Origin: Homalodisca vitripennis
Lineage: Eukaryota > Arthropoda > Insecta > Hemiptera > Cicadellidae
Assembly: GCF_021130785.1 (NCBI RefSeq)
Contig: NC_060213.1
Location: 95,658,501-95,722,500 of the forward strand
Direction: 5' to 3'
Length of the DNA stretch: 64,000 nucleotides
In this document: positions 11,690-25,082 of the stretch, piece after piece
How the letters are laid out: each line of letters opens with the position of its first letter
Numbering within the stretch: position 1 is the first letter of the stretch
Position numbers and translations under genes: made by a program
Notes under the pieces: generated by a model
Database searches by the model: none
Seen by the model: the letters and a program-made list of their open reading frames with translations, nothing else
What the model was told of the DNA's origin: nothing

Positions 11690-13225
11690 CATGTTACATT
11701 ATATATATCAGACAGCGGTGGAGGTATTCTTATGTAAGCATAATTCCGACTTATAGTGTAATAATAAGGCCAAATGAAAATTGGTCTAAATTATAGAAAT
11801 TAAAATCTGAGTCTAATTACATAAAGATAATTAAAAGGAATAAATAGTTATTAATCATAAAATAATGTAATTTTTACTAGAAAACTGTGATAAAAATTAT
11901 TTTTCCCAATTCAAGTTTTATTTAAAAACTTTTTTCTGTATGCATAAATAATTTAAAATCTTATTGCTATCTTAAGGAAAATCTCATTTACGTAACTTAG
12001 GAAAGTCAAATATCAATCTTCAGCAATTTTTATCATGCCTAGTGAAAATATTGCATTCTTTTCCACGTAAAAGTGTTTTTAATACTTATTGGACGGATAG
12101 ACAATACTTCAGTTTTTACTGCAAGTAGCTAGAACTTAAAAAAAAGACTTTGACCAAACAATAAACCAACTTCAGAGATGCAATTTGAATCTGGCAACCA
12201 AACCCTAAATCATCGGAGTAAATTTCGTTAACCTGCAACAAAATTATGTTTCAAACATTATAATTGATTCTGTTTTATCAACGCCTTCATTGTTTCAGAA
12301 ACAAGGTTATACTGTACACAAAAATGTGTATGTAACCGATTAAAACAGTTCCCCTTAGATACTTATGGTGTAATTAATTAATTCCCTCTGGTTTGAAATC
12401 ACAGAATATTTCTTTATCTATAAACGTACTGTGTATATTAAAATTGAGAAATAAAGGTGTTGTAATATCATTAAATCAAATTTGCTAAACTAAAAGTCTA
12501 TGTACAAATTTTAATATACATTTTCAACATTAAAATGAAAAATATGAATAGTTCATTGTATAATTTAAAACTAAAAAAATAAAACACTTAAACGCCATTT
12601 TAAAATTTTAATTAGGAATACCTTAAAATTTGCAAACCCAAATTTTGTCAGTTGTGTTACAGTAACTAAATCTAAAATAAATTTAATTTGAAATTTGCTT
12701 TTTGATTTTGCGTAAGAGGTTGCACAAAACCTTTCTCTCCTTATACTTAAGTATAAGTTTTATAAATATTTATATGAATACGATTTAATAATTATTATTT
12801 TGTATATAAAAAAAACACAAAAATACCAATTTACCATCTATTAAAAAATTTCAAATTCAATGAAACAAAGTAATCAATTAAATATTTAATTAATTGATCA
12901 CATTAAATAACTAGGGCAATTAGATTCATGAGATCTGTAATTTCACTTTTATTAACTTGCCGAAATATTTGAGAAGTTATTTGAAGCATCTGTCCAATAA
13001 ATATTATATGCTTACAAGAAATAATGAAGGAATAGTTTCTTCTTTTCTCACTGTTGTTGGAAGTGGTTTGATCTCCATTTGTAATGGTAATTGTAATAAT
13101 GTTGATACATAAATCCTCCCGCTTAAATTGCTATTTGTATGAACCAATTACTTAATGGTTAATCTTTGTGAAAACAATAAAAAATACTAAATCCACGTAT
13201 CGTGCCTGCCTACGCCATTAATCGG
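11690..13225. other. AT-rich non-coding stretch
   Basis: No supported feature; long poly-A and poly-T runs dominate. Confidence 0.5.
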
Positions 13226-13228
13226 CTT

Positions 13229-13320
13229 ACATAATTTCAGTAGCTTCAGTTGATTGGATAGTAATGCGATTATACGTTATTCGCCAGTTTTACGTGGTAA
13301 ATTCATTACCGTTAGTTGAG
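13229..13320. repeat. Dispersed repeat, copy 2
   Basis: Second member of the pair with 3908-3995, in the same orientation. The match runs about 85-90 bp, with scattered substitutions and few indels. The boundaries are approximate. Confidence 0.5.
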
Positions 13321-13329
13321 TGCGATACA

Positions 13330-16300
13330 TCCGCTCATTAATTCTATAAAATAATATTCGTTATACTTATAATATCTAAGACATATTTGGTAAATTTTGA
13401 AGTATTTATACAGATTAAATCAAAACTAAATTATTACCTTGAATTGTTCTTCTACATTTTGTTTAAAATAATGTTGAGAAACGACAATGACTCTAGTCAT
13501 ACATATTATAAATACAAGTAATGGATGAATATTACCAAATTTTTATAGTTTTACACGTATTGTTCAATATTATACACATTGATTTTTTTTAAGTAGCCTC
13601 AGATCCTTCATGAAATTGTGCATAGGTTTTCTGTAGTTCAAGGAAGAAATATAGAGATTTTTGAAGACCAAGAGGTTGAAACTAAAAGGTTTTGAAATTT
13701 TTACACTGAATAAGATATTTTGTGAATATAAAAATCGGTTCGGGGTAGAGAAAACCACAATGACCATATGTTAAGACGTAAAATATTAATACTACAGTAT
13801 TTCTCATGGAGGTATAGTGCTTTGACGGCTAGGCTGAAAAGATCTTAACTATATTCTGTCGAGTTTTGATACTATCTACACTTTCATAGAAAGTAAAGTG
13901 GTAATACTTTTAATTTTCAGTGAAAATATAAGTATTACATTTGTTTCAAAAATTATATTTTTTTTAATGTTCCCAATTTCCTAATACTATAACAGTGCTT
14001 TTAAAATATGACGAAGCTATGAGGACTTAACCTGAAAATTCTCTCAGGAACCACTTTCCAGACAATGAATATTTATTTACGAATGAAGATTATAACAAAG
14101 AAGCTACGCACGGTGGCCTAAATCCAACTATTCTTTCTCTCATCGAAGCTTCGGGAACATTCGACCTTATCATATATAGTACAGCTTTAAAAAGAAAGAG
14201 TTGATTTCCTCCTTTGTTTTGAAGTTAAAGTTTATACAAGCTATTCTACGTAGATCGCATTGAAAGATATTCAAATAATATAACAACAAAGAGTTTTTTA
14301 AAAAAAAAGCTGTTATGTGTGACTGAGGAACACGATTTGTTCATAAAAATAGGGGGTTAGTAAAATACTTAATTAAACAGTGAAATATATTGCTGTAGCT
14401 CATATATTATAGCTATTTATCTAATTGAATAAAATTCTGTCTGTTCATGCGTTTTGTGAATGTTTTCTAAATGTCCTCTTCTTCTTTAGTAATATTTTCA
14501 CTGTTTCGATTTTACCTTTGTTTGCTGTAAGCTCTTCTTTATAAGGTAATATGGAGTTAATAATAGTTTAGTTTTACCTAAGTACCATAAATGAATTTGC
14601 TTTAATGGTTTTCCAACTATGACTGAAGTTATTCTTTGGTAAACGATTTGAGTTTTCTTCTTTATGAGTTTTTAAGCCGACTTTTCTAACCAGCTAGTAA
14701 ATAGGTTAAACCTTTTAAATGGACCACCATGTCAATCTTGGAAATTATGAATCTGACAAAAAACTTTAAATTATGACATATGCTTTGTTTTTAGAGACAT
14801 TAAAAAAAATGTATACAGGACACTTTCAAAAACTGTCGCGAATTTTAATTATGTTGATCAAATTTGGTTTTGTTATTTTAGAGCATTCTGTATTTTATTA
14901 TTATTCTTGGTGGAAAAATAATGTTATGCCTTTATATACTTCCAATTGTTTTATAAATCTTTAGTAACGATCACACGAAAGTTGAAGTGCTGATATTTCT
15001 TAAGGATTTTCAGGACATTACGCCTAAAAGCATTTAAAAAATTCGATAAGTTTGAATTTTCTAAAGACTGGAAGCAAAGTCAGTATCGTGTTGATATGGC
15101 AAAAAACGTTCAGAAGTTCAGAGTTTCCAAAGTCAAGAAAGTCTCATCATCTAAGAAATCCTAAAGGAGTTGTAGTTTTCAACAGCCGGAAACATCTAAG
15201 AGGGTTTTAAGAGACAGAGGATTCTTATATCCTGGGAATTTTAGTACGACTTAAAAGGAATTAAAAAAACTGTGCCTTTTATATTCTAAGGTTGGGATCT
15301 ATGCCGTCTGGGGCTCCAGATATAAAGGCTACAATAGTTTAAAAAGCAATAAAAAAATAGATTTGTCCAATAACTAAGAGATTAACAGATTTGAATTTCC
15401 AGAAGATCGTTTTGTTTTCAGAAGAAATCTCAGTAACATTTGACACGAGATATAAGCTAATTAGTTTTTATTAATTTTTTCAATGTAAGCAATACATTAA
15501 AAAATTATAAGCAATAAAACCACTCTTTTACCTTCTCCAATTTGGAGATATTACACATTTATATAGATCTGTATATTTTAATTTCTACAAAAAATATTTA
15601 ATCCAGGAAAATGCTTTCAGAGTACTTTACTCAAGGTATCATTTTCTGAAAGCACTCGAATTATCAGGTTGTGAAGGAAATGCACGCTATAGAATAAAAT
15701 GGAGGAGAGTAATTTACAAATGAAACGATGAGTGTCATCCACAGCACGCTCTTCAGCTATCTCAGTAAAATGATACTGATTGTGACACGGGATATTATGT
15801 TCTACTTATTGAATTGAGTGAATGAGACCCATGATATAATACAATAGTATTCAGAATTGTTACAGTAATGTGAACAAACATTTTATACACTAATGATACA
15901 GTTACTTCAGATAAGAGATTAATTTTTTATCAACGATATCACTCCCAAGAATAACAGAGATTACAAATAAGGTTCTAGTAAGAATATAGTTTTTAAACAG
16001 CTTACTCTTTGCTTTCAATGTAAAAATGAAAACAAATTGAAAATATTGGTTTAATTAACTGAACATGTAGTCATCCTACCATTAGCAAATGTTTACTCCG
16101 AATAGTTGGTTATATTTAATAAGTTCTGTCAAATAATATATCGCAAATTTAAAGATCAAGATGGGATTTTTTGATCTTTTAGAGATTAGCCTGTATCCCA
16201 GAGGGATTTTCGAATTAGGAATAGGCTCATACACGTATTAAAGGGACTTAAGAATTCTAGTGTAACATTTCAGTACAATCGGTTAAATAAATGACGAGTG

Positions 16301-16680
16301 AAAGTAAAACAAAGTCGCATATATATCATTATTAGAATTACGAAAAATAACCTAATAACAGCTGTAAAATGTATTAGTACCGTAATCCAGAATATAGATA
16401 AGTTGTAAAAATGTTTAATGGGATATTTCCAAAATTGTTATATAATGGAGCATCTGCTACAAAAGCAATTTACAATTTGCTTCTTAATTATTTATTGGAG
16501 AAAGTATATGCGAAAACATTTTCGAGTTATTTTAGTGGTGTCAAAGTGTAGGCAAATTAAATTATGTAATTTCTTAAGAAAGGGTCTGCGGATGTAGGAT
16601 GAGTACAGTCAGAATGCTGGCCTTTCTGGTAGTCTAGTTTGTTAAAGTGATTACAATAGGGGTAATTTGAAGATTACTTT
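13330..16680. other. AT-rich non-coding stretch
   Basis: No gene recognised. The frames at 13570-13767 (minus) and 14773-14964 (plus) are AT-driven. The part from 15.0 to 15.4 kb is slightly less AT-rich, but no reading frame or motif holds together there. Confidence 0.45.
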
Positions 16681-16689
16681 GTTCTCTCT

Positions 16690-16800
16690 GACCTTGTGAT
16701 TGGATAGTTGGAGGCCAATCACAGACTTGGTTTTTAGTTAGCTGGTTTATTGGAAGGAAAGGTATAAATAGCTATGACACGCGAATTTTGTCATCTTTTT
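16690..16800 (+). promoter_or_regulatory. Candidate Pol II core promoter (CCAAT pair, TATA, initiator)
   Basis: An 8-bp inverted repeat GTGATTGG ... CCAATCAC supplies CCAAT boxes on both strands at about 16696-16722. A textbook TATA box, TATAAATA, lies at 16763-16770. TCATCT, one mismatch from the insect initiator consensus TCAKTY, puts the start A at 16793, exactly 30 bp from the TATA. These spacings fit a focused promoter. The patch is less AT-rich than its surroundings. A good splice donor follows at 16878. Confidence 0.45.
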
Positions 16801-16877
16801 AGAGTGTAATTTTGCGGTTAATGTACGTATTGTTTTACGTCGTATTAGTACTTATACCCATCTGCGAGGGAGTTTGC
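16793..16877 (+). other. Candidate non-coding first exon
   Basis: If transcription starts at 16793, the first strong donor is TTTGC|GTAAGTAG with GT at 16878-16879, giving an 85-nt exon. It contains a start codon at 16821 but no frame worth calling, so it would be a 5' UTR exon. No matching downstream exon could be identified in the window. An alternative is the promoter of a non-coding RNA or a remnant of a transposon promoter. Confidence 0.3.
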
Positions 16878-16889
16878 GTAAGTAGATCC

Positions 16890-19800
16890 ATTAAATTCGA
16901 TTTCAGATTTTTAGATTTAAAAATGGTAGCTTTTTTATGCAGTGATTGTATACATTTTCATACAAAAGGGAAATAAGAATATTTGAATTAACTTTATAAT
17001 TAGCGTAAGTTTTCAAGAGAGTACATGTCGTTGCAAATGTAATTCACAGCAACGTTTTCCATTTTAATATTATTTAAAAGTTACTGATGATAACTATTTG
17101 GTATTAAATAGTCAGAATAATTTTTATACATCAAGATATAAAGCTTAAAAAATATTTTTTTTTGTGAAACACACTTAAATTAGCGTTTGAAATAGTCTGT
17201 ACCGACAATAAAAGTTTTAGTTTTGTTTTACTTAGCCTTGTTTATAATAATGAAATATACATATTATTTTTAATTAAACTATAATCTTTATTTTATTTAA
17301 GTTTTATAAGAAATTACAAATTTTAGTTCGATGTTATTTTTGAAAGCAAGAAGTAAACTTTCATTTAGTTTATTGTATTTGAAGGAAGAAAACCTTTCCT
17401 TGAGAAAACTTTTACAACAAATGTAAGCTTTTGGGAATTAAATTTAAGTATCTAATTAGTAGAAGGATTACTATATAAATAACAATTTAATGAACTACTT
17501 GTTAATAAACAGGTTTTAAAGCGATTTGAGAAAGTATTCTCCTGTCTATCTATCCTAACGAATATAATAACTTAATCATTAACCAAATATTAAAGTGATT
17601 TTGTGTAACTTGCGGATTTCTTTACATATTACTTGTTTCAATGCTATGTTTATTAAAAAGTTACAAGTAAGTGAAATAAGTTCCCTACCACACATGTGGG
17701 TGAAAACACCTACTTTCTGGACGTAAAAGATCGATGAAAGCAATTGTCTAATGCTTTCTTTTTTATTGATTGTGATTTGATTCTGGACGAACTCTTAAAA
17801 AAAAAACAAAGTGAGCTAAAGACTTCTGTCAACGTAACGTGAAGAAATATATTGGAAGATAAAGACGAGTTCTTAAGCTGCTAATATAGCTGAATCATTA
17901 CAACTTGATCATGGTTATCAGACAATTACAGTTATATGTGTATTATAATAGTTAGAAGTAACTGGTATACTGTAAGAGTAATAAATTAGCTATTGCAGAT
18001 TATTAATCATAATGACAGCTATCGTGTCACACCTTATTAACAAGCGAATCAAATAATCTAGTATTGTATGATCTTTTTAAAATTTACACTCTAATTTCTT
18101 TGGTAAAGTTTTTGAACTAGGCAAGATATATCGAAAACAAAATGTGTTGGGACTATTTGTAAAAGCCTAGTTGTTCCTCTTACTCGGCAGAAACTGGTCA
18201 CTACATTGGACGTGGTCGTAGAAAGTTGTAGCTTCTTAACAATTGAGACCTACGTAGGGTAACGCTTAATACTGAAATGGATGTCTGGAGCCTTGGATAC
18301 TTCTGGGTTGCTTACCAGTCCGTATCCAGAGCGCTATATTATTATTAGTCGATACCGATTATTGAAGAGAAATATCAAACCGAAGGAATCATATTAGGTA
18401 ATTCTGGATCCCTTCAATAACAGTCTCAATTTTTTCACAATTTTACTCTTAATTGATCCTCTTAACATTCTTATATTGCACAGAGAATGTTTAAATCTTA
18501 ATAACTAGTTTGCCTCTAATACTGAAAATATACCTAGTACACAGGAAAGATTACACTCATATGGATTAAAGATACAGGTTTGTGCATACAAACGCCCTAA
18601 GAGGCATATTTTATGAAGAAGTTTCGTTCGATGATGACAGATAAAACGGTACCTAGAATCTGGTAGGGTTTCGCAAAAACCAGAGTACATCTTGAGTTGA
18701 ATTTTCAAGTGCCTAATTGACCACGATGTTTTTCTTAGTACAATAACATTAGGAAATTTTATGTGACTTAAATTATCTGTATTCTTCTTCCAATTCTGCA
18801 ACATTTTGGCTTCTAAAATAAGTGCCTCCAACATTATTTTACAGTAAATCGAGCCTTGATGGACGTGATATTCTCTGTTTGATATTCTGTTTTAGCTAGT
18901 TTGTTGATTGAAAGACAGCCAAGTAGGTTACCATCCATGAATAAAGTAGTGTCCCGTTGACGTATTTAAACTAAAGGAGAGTATAATTGCCTATAATTGA
19001 GTGTAAGTGCACGGGACTAGCCCTAATTTGGAATTGGGACTATATTAATTTTACTTAAAATTGTATATTGGAATTCCATAAATAAAATTTTAAATACAAA
19101 TTTTAAAAATAAAAATTAAATAAAAGTAATTTTTGTATAAAACTATAGTCTTGGAGTGGAATATTAATTATGACATCAATACATTTATAAATGTTGTATT
19201 TAAATAATGTAATGTAGATAAATTGCTTACTATTGAATTATAAGAACATTTTAATCCTAGTAAATAATCCTGATTTATTAGCACATGTGGAATTGTGTAC
19301 AATCAACCAATATTTACATAGAGTTTAAAGTTTAAAATCCTGTGTTTTATTTGTGTCGTATAAACGTTGTGTAAAAATCTTTCTTCTTCTGTTATATTTT
19401 ATAGTTATATATGACTGTAATAGTTGTATATGGAGAAGGATTGGTTCAATAATATACTCGTATGTACAATGCCAAGTAATGACAATATCAATGATTCGAT
19501 TAGCAAATCTTTTATATTTTAAGACTTCAAATGTGGAAACTCTATAAAGTGGCAATAAATCAAAAAGCGGTCAAGAAGTGGCAGGTCAATCAGTAACATT
19601 TGAGGCGAGAGACTGGAAGAATTGAAATTGTCAACATTGACAAACAACTGCCAATATTGCCACCATCTTGCTGGTGCTGTGAAGTGTGGAAGTTGAACCT
19701 TTAGACATTTATGGAATAATTCCATCAACAACGGATGGAATCGCGTCATACATTTTATTCATAATAATACCAAACACCTATATATTTTATGATGCATATA

Positions 19801-21390
19801 TATTCATCTTCTATTCTCTAATAATTTCTTTCAAAGAAGATTGTATTAAATTATAAACCAGTAATCAGTTTTATTATCACCATAATTCCCAAAATTAAAC
19901 ATTTTGTAACAGTGTGGACTTTTCGCTATGATGTGTCATAGCAAGATTGAAATTAAATTTATATTTTATATATATTGGACATCTCTTATACACCAACTCC
20001 TTTGCCATTTTGTTCCCTGTTATTTAGTAATGTTTAAATAATTAACGCCTACTTTCCTCTATCCCATTTGTCTCCTAATGTCACACTATGCAATTTAAAA
20101 CTTCACCTTATCTTTTTACAATAAGACATTTTTTAAAGATAAAAAGATGTTTTTCTGAATTTTAAAATCCACCACGCATAATTGGTAACTGAAAAAAGTA
20201 CGTATAATTTGCATTTAAAAAATCATGTTGTTTGAAGTAGAAATGTAGAAGAAATACTTCCAGATTTATTACATTTTTAATTATTTAAATCAATTCGCTT
20301 AGTATGGTCATGAAAATTAAAACATTAGTATAAAGTAAGGCTGTTTGTAATATATGAATCATTATCTAACAGGAAAATATTTTTTAAATTACCCTCGTAA
20401 GATCTAATAATCAGTAGTTGCAAACATGTCGGTGGCCTTTGGTGGTCATTAGAAGTTCCAAATATCATTACTGCAGGGATACTATCCACTATCCACGGTT
20501 AAACAGTAATTAGCCCAGTCTAGCAATGAAATATGAGTGCACTAATCACAGACAACAACACAATTAATTGTGAACAGGAATGCTCTTCTTTTCCTCTGCA
20601 AATAGGATATTCCCTTTAATGATTCATCGATATTAGACTACATTGGATTGCTCTTAAAGTTAATTAGTAGAGCGTTGTTTCGTCATTTAATATACAATTA
20701 ATACGTGTACATAATGTGCATTAACATATTTTACACGCTACTAATAGACTACTAGTGTGTCTACCTATAAAGAAGGTAGAAGTATGCCATACCACATGTC
20801 GCGTAACAGGATTTTCTGAGGTTGCTTGCTAATTTAAATATACGCATTTCAATATGGTGCATGCTTTATTATGTCTAATATTACATATCCTGTGATTTTA
20901 CTCAGTATGTTTATGTAAATTGATTTATTCTTCAATTTTATATGTGCCATCAAGGTTACAATACTACTGGTTGCTATGCCCAGCATAACACTTTTTCACT
21001 TATACTCATCCAACTCCAATAAAGAAAAATGTAGCATCATCGAACTCAATTTATCATATATAGAAATGAAGCCTAATAAAAATGTGTCTATAGGTTTTAG
21101 AAATATCGTGCTGACTGACCAGGTGATAGACTGGCCGAAATGAAAATTGTCCAGTCCCCCGAATTATATGTTTATCTATCGGTCAATTACTTTATAATTT
21201 TCGTAACAAATATGATTAAGCAATTTTAGCGGTAAAAAAGTAAAGTTCTGAATAATCAATGTACATTGAAGATAAAACGTTTATTGAAGTATCGCTCTAT
21301 TAAGTTGAGATGAGCAAAGATATTTTAGAAACTATAAAAACTGTGTAAATGGGAATTTAATTTTACTGTATTGATTTTCGTTATTTTCAT
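16890..21390. other. AT-rich stretch, possibly intronic
   Basis: No coding exon recognised. If the 16.8-kb promoter is real, this would be its first intron. The frame 18505-18834 (minus, 109 codons) is the longest but shows no motif. Between 19,556-19,690 and 39,555-39,680 there is a faint similarity starting at AGAAGTGGCAG, perhaps an old dispersed repeat. Confidence 0.45.

Positions 21391-21392
<2 letters not shown>

Positions 21393-21427
<35 letters not shown>
21393..21427. repeat. (AT)n microsatellite
   Basis: About 35 bp of AT alternation directly before the tandem-repeat block. Confidence 0.95.
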
Positions 21428-21429
<2 letters not shown>

Positions 21430-21431
<2 letters not shown>

Positions 21432-21790
21432 CATCAATAATTCGATTTTATATACATGTATTATATATCAAAAATTCGATTGTAATGGTGGCCACTTATT
21501 ATACTTCAGCCCTATAGGGAATACTTATTTAGTATTTTAGATCAATTAAATTCTGTTGGCACTTCCGATACTATACTGTAATTTTAAATAGCTATAATGT
21601 AATTTGGTAGTTTATATAGACTAATCAGAAATATCAATAATTCGATTGTGATGGTGGCCGCTTATTGTACTTCAGCCTTTAAATAACTATAATCTAATTC
21701 GGATCGTCATTTTAGTAGTTTAGATAGGCTATTCAGAAATATCGATAATTCAATTGTGATGGAGAGTATTTTAGATAGTCTACGTTGTAA
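21430..21790. repeat. Short diverged tandem repeat array
   Basis: A block starting ATCAATAATTCGATTGTGAT and continuing GGTGGCC, CTTATT, ACTTCAGCC occurs at about 21468 and 21633, and its start again at 21739; a fragment also stands at 21433. Spacings are 165 and 106 bp, because the first unit has about 60 bp of extra sequence. The units share the end GTAGTTTA...CAGAAAT. The frame 21756-21992 overlaps the last unit and is not supported as a gene. Confidence 0.6.
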
Positions 21791-21794
21791 TTTT

Positions 21795-22505
21795 CGAATT
21801 AAAGACGTGTGTACAGGACAAAGTCTGTCGAGTATGCTAGTATATATATACATATACGTGTGTATGAAAAATTATTTATTTAAATTATTAACCAAGTTAT
21901 ATGACCTGTCCAGATTGGACGAAAAAGATCGGTTGGATACCGCTGAGGTCGTAGTAATGAATACTCTATTTAAAAGTAGAGTAGAAATCTAAAACATGAA
22001 TGCTGGAAGCACTAGAAGTTGTACTCATAGTTAAAATCAAACTAAGAAACTAAAATTTTAACTCGCTAGCCATTTATCGGGACAATTTAAGATTCATGAC
22101 AACGTCGTCTCGTCAGAAGGACATCACCACACTATTATCCATATTAATATGCCAAATGACATATTAACCAAGATAAGTTACTTCACTACGTACAAATTTA
22201 CTTTATATTACATTCAAAATTATAACTAATTTATATTACGAGAATATACATCAAACTTGCGGACATGGTTTCTCTCGGCAGCAAGATGGTGAATTGCGAA
22301 GTTCCCGAGAGAATCATTAATACGCATGCTAATTATGTTATTAATCCGCCTGTAATTTATTCCCAAGAACATCCGTCGTACCTAATATTAACAAGTAACG
22401 AGTAACAGGGTTGCTAAAATATGTACGAGTAATATATAAAATACAAATAAATAGCGGTACAGATCCACGAATCTGACATATAATTTTATATCTGCCTTTA
22501 GGTAT
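21795..22505. other. AT-rich non-coding stretch
   Basis: No supported feature. A slightly GC-richer patch at about 22,255-22,320 contains no motif I recognise. Confidence 0.45.
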
Positions 22506-22507
22506 AA

Positions 22508-22550
22508 CGCCGCGCGCGCGCGCGTTTGTGTGTGTGTGTGTGCGTATGTG
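22508..22550. repeat. (GC)n(TG)n compound microsatellite
   Basis: About 17 bp of alternating GC followed by about 16 bp of TG, the only GC-alternating run in the window. Alternating purine-pyrimidine DNA of this kind can adopt Z-form under supercoiling. Confidence 0.9.
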
Positions 22551-22554
22551 GGCA

Positions 22555-24170
22555 TAAGCATCTCAAATATTTAAAAGGATATATCACGTAACAACTCATA
22601 TACATATTATAACAGAGGTACATTTCATAATAATAAAGTCTGAAATCTATGAACCTTCTTGTGATAAATAAAGTTTCATTAATGGCTTAATATTTGTACT
22701 AGTATATAATAATTTTTCAGCACCAAAAATGAAACATGCAAAATGTTTTCCACTGTTTCGTCACAGTGTTAAAAATATTTTGTAATCTTTGTGAAGAAGA
22801 ATATTGGATTAGAATTTATTGGTAAGTGTGATAAATGATTTATGTGATAGACGAGCAATGTAGTGTAAGTGATTGGATACGGTTGATTGCACGGGTGAGT
22901 TGGTGGCTTCTAGTATAGCATTCAAGTGAGTTACTAACTTTGTTCATTGTAGATTAATATCGACCAATCTTATTGAATGGTGATGTTATGGTACCATGAG
23001 AGTTACATAAATACAATCCAAGCATTGCGTGAAATATAATATATCTCAAAGAAAACATAACCTTAATTCTCAGTCTTATATAACAATGCCTTGAGAAACC
23101 TTTCTCTCTTTATCAGGCTTTATAAGCAAATCATAGTAGTAATAATTAAAAAAGGCCTTGTTATCTGACTTACTGAGAACGCACTATATTCGTTATTACT
23201 GTTTCGAAGCTTCTCAGTAATATTGATCTTGTTAACGACATTGAGTATTTTACGTATCTTATTTGAGTAATGATAGAACCAGGTACAACTACACCTCACT
23301 TTGTGTCGCAACATGCTACATGAGGCTGCATGCTAAATTTCAAATGAAGCTAATTTCAATTTCGGGATTGTAGACGAAGAATACAAATCAAGAAGTAGAC
23401 ACAAAAATGACGCATCATTTAACTCATTCTTGTAAGAATGAAGTTGATGAATTACTTGAAGTTTACATATGAAATCTTCTCGACATATCTAACGACATGA
23501 GAAAATCATGTTTTGTTCTAATTACGAGGTTTTGTTCTCAAACTGGGTTTCCTATTAGTATTGATAATATGAAAATCCACCCACCATGTCACTACATAAT
23601 GATGCTTTATTTGTTGGGCATTTAGGTTACATGGGATATAATAAGTCACAATTTTAAATCCCTTATTGTGTCTTGAGTATTTTATAAATATATTTATTGT
23701 GATTTATTACACTAATGCAACATTTTTATTACATTTCAAAGCAATATTACTATTAGTCCGCCAATCTAATAGTCACTGGAGAGTAGAAACTATACATAAA
23801 GATTGTGTTAATTTGATCCAAAGTTTGTTTTACAGTAAAAATTTGTTTGTTGTAATTAGGAATATAGATCAAATTGTATCTGGTTCCAGATAAAAACAAC
23901 CTTATTATAAAATATAGTACATTTTTATATTTATTATTATTGTTATAAATAGTTTGTAGAATTTCCGTTCCAAAAACTTCTGCCATTAATTAATTTGTAC
24001 TTGATGTGTACCATCGTAAACGTAAAATTTTTGATTATCGTTAAAAACAAAAACATTGAAAGTAAATCAAATTAAATAAAAAACCTTAAATACTGTTTCA
24101 GTCAAAGCAATATGTTTTAAACTTCCAAAAGCTTGATGTTTTCTAGGGTACAATTTAAAGTAACAATTAT
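22555..24170. other. AT-rich non-coding stretch
   Basis: No gene recognised. Frames at 23120-23314, 23666-23893 and 23753-23986 overlap on opposite strands or lack any motif. Confidence 0.45.
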
Positions 24171-24174
24171 TTTT

Positions 24175-24360
24175 TTACTGGAACAATGTTTAATATTAGA
24201 ATCAAATATCCAACAAGAGATAGAGAAAAGCAAACTCACAGAACACATAAAGTTATGACGTAACATATATACGATTCAAATAAACACCAGCCCAGCCTCT
24301 CCGTTTAACATACAGTGGCAGTAAGTTAAACTGTTTAACAGCACACCCTGTAATATTTAT
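24175..24360. repeat. Dispersed repeat of unknown class, copy 1
   Basis: This stretch matches 32875-33045 in the same orientation. Shared blocks are GAAAAGCAAA, CACATAAA, ATGACGTA, CAAATATAC-like, ACACCA.AGCCCAGCC, CGTTTAAC-like and AATATTTAT. Indels are few. Neither copy has obvious terminal repeats, a tail or Pol III boxes. Confidence 0.6.
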
Positions 24361-24765
24361 AACTTTAGTATTAGTTTCAACTTCATTTAGCATTTTATTT
24401 AATACATCCTCTTTAACCACCCATAAAAACATGTGTTTATTATTGTTTGATTGATTATTGACACAAATAATAAACTAAAATATTTTAAGAGCGTAGATAA
24501 AATAGCTAATTATATGGCCATTATGTACAAATGTATCAACTATTGGTTATAAAAATATTCTTGTACAACATTTATAGCAAATTAAAATCATAAGAACTAT
24601 AAAATTATTGATATAACAAAATTTAGGTATTCAACATTCAAATAAGAAGAATTTTATTGTAGGGTAAAAAATATCACCTATCTGGAGTGCGTTTACTTCC
24701 ACTATATAACGGAATCCTGAGAAGTTAATACATTCTGAGGTTGATCCTTACACCTCGGTATTAAA

Positions 24766-24903
<138 letters not shown>

Positions 24904-24950
24904 TATATAATAATATATATAAATATATAATATATATATATATATATAAA
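24904..24950. repeat. (AT)n microsatellite
   Basis: Imperfect AT alternation that joins the CT tract to the first 252-bp tRNA-containing unit. Confidence 0.9.
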
Positions 24951-25082
24951 TAAATTTATACTTATACAAATTTTATGAGCGTAAGCAGAAGTCACTTGAC
25001 AAGAATTTGGTCTTCCAATCATAATTACGTTAGTTTGGTTATTTAAACACATATGTGAAAGAAACGGCCAAATAAAAAATAA

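Noticed and set aside
18505..18834. 109-codon minus frame as a gene
   Set aside because: No recognisable family, no promoter or poly(A) logic. Its length is possible by chance in 64 kb, although it lies in a slightly GC-richer part.
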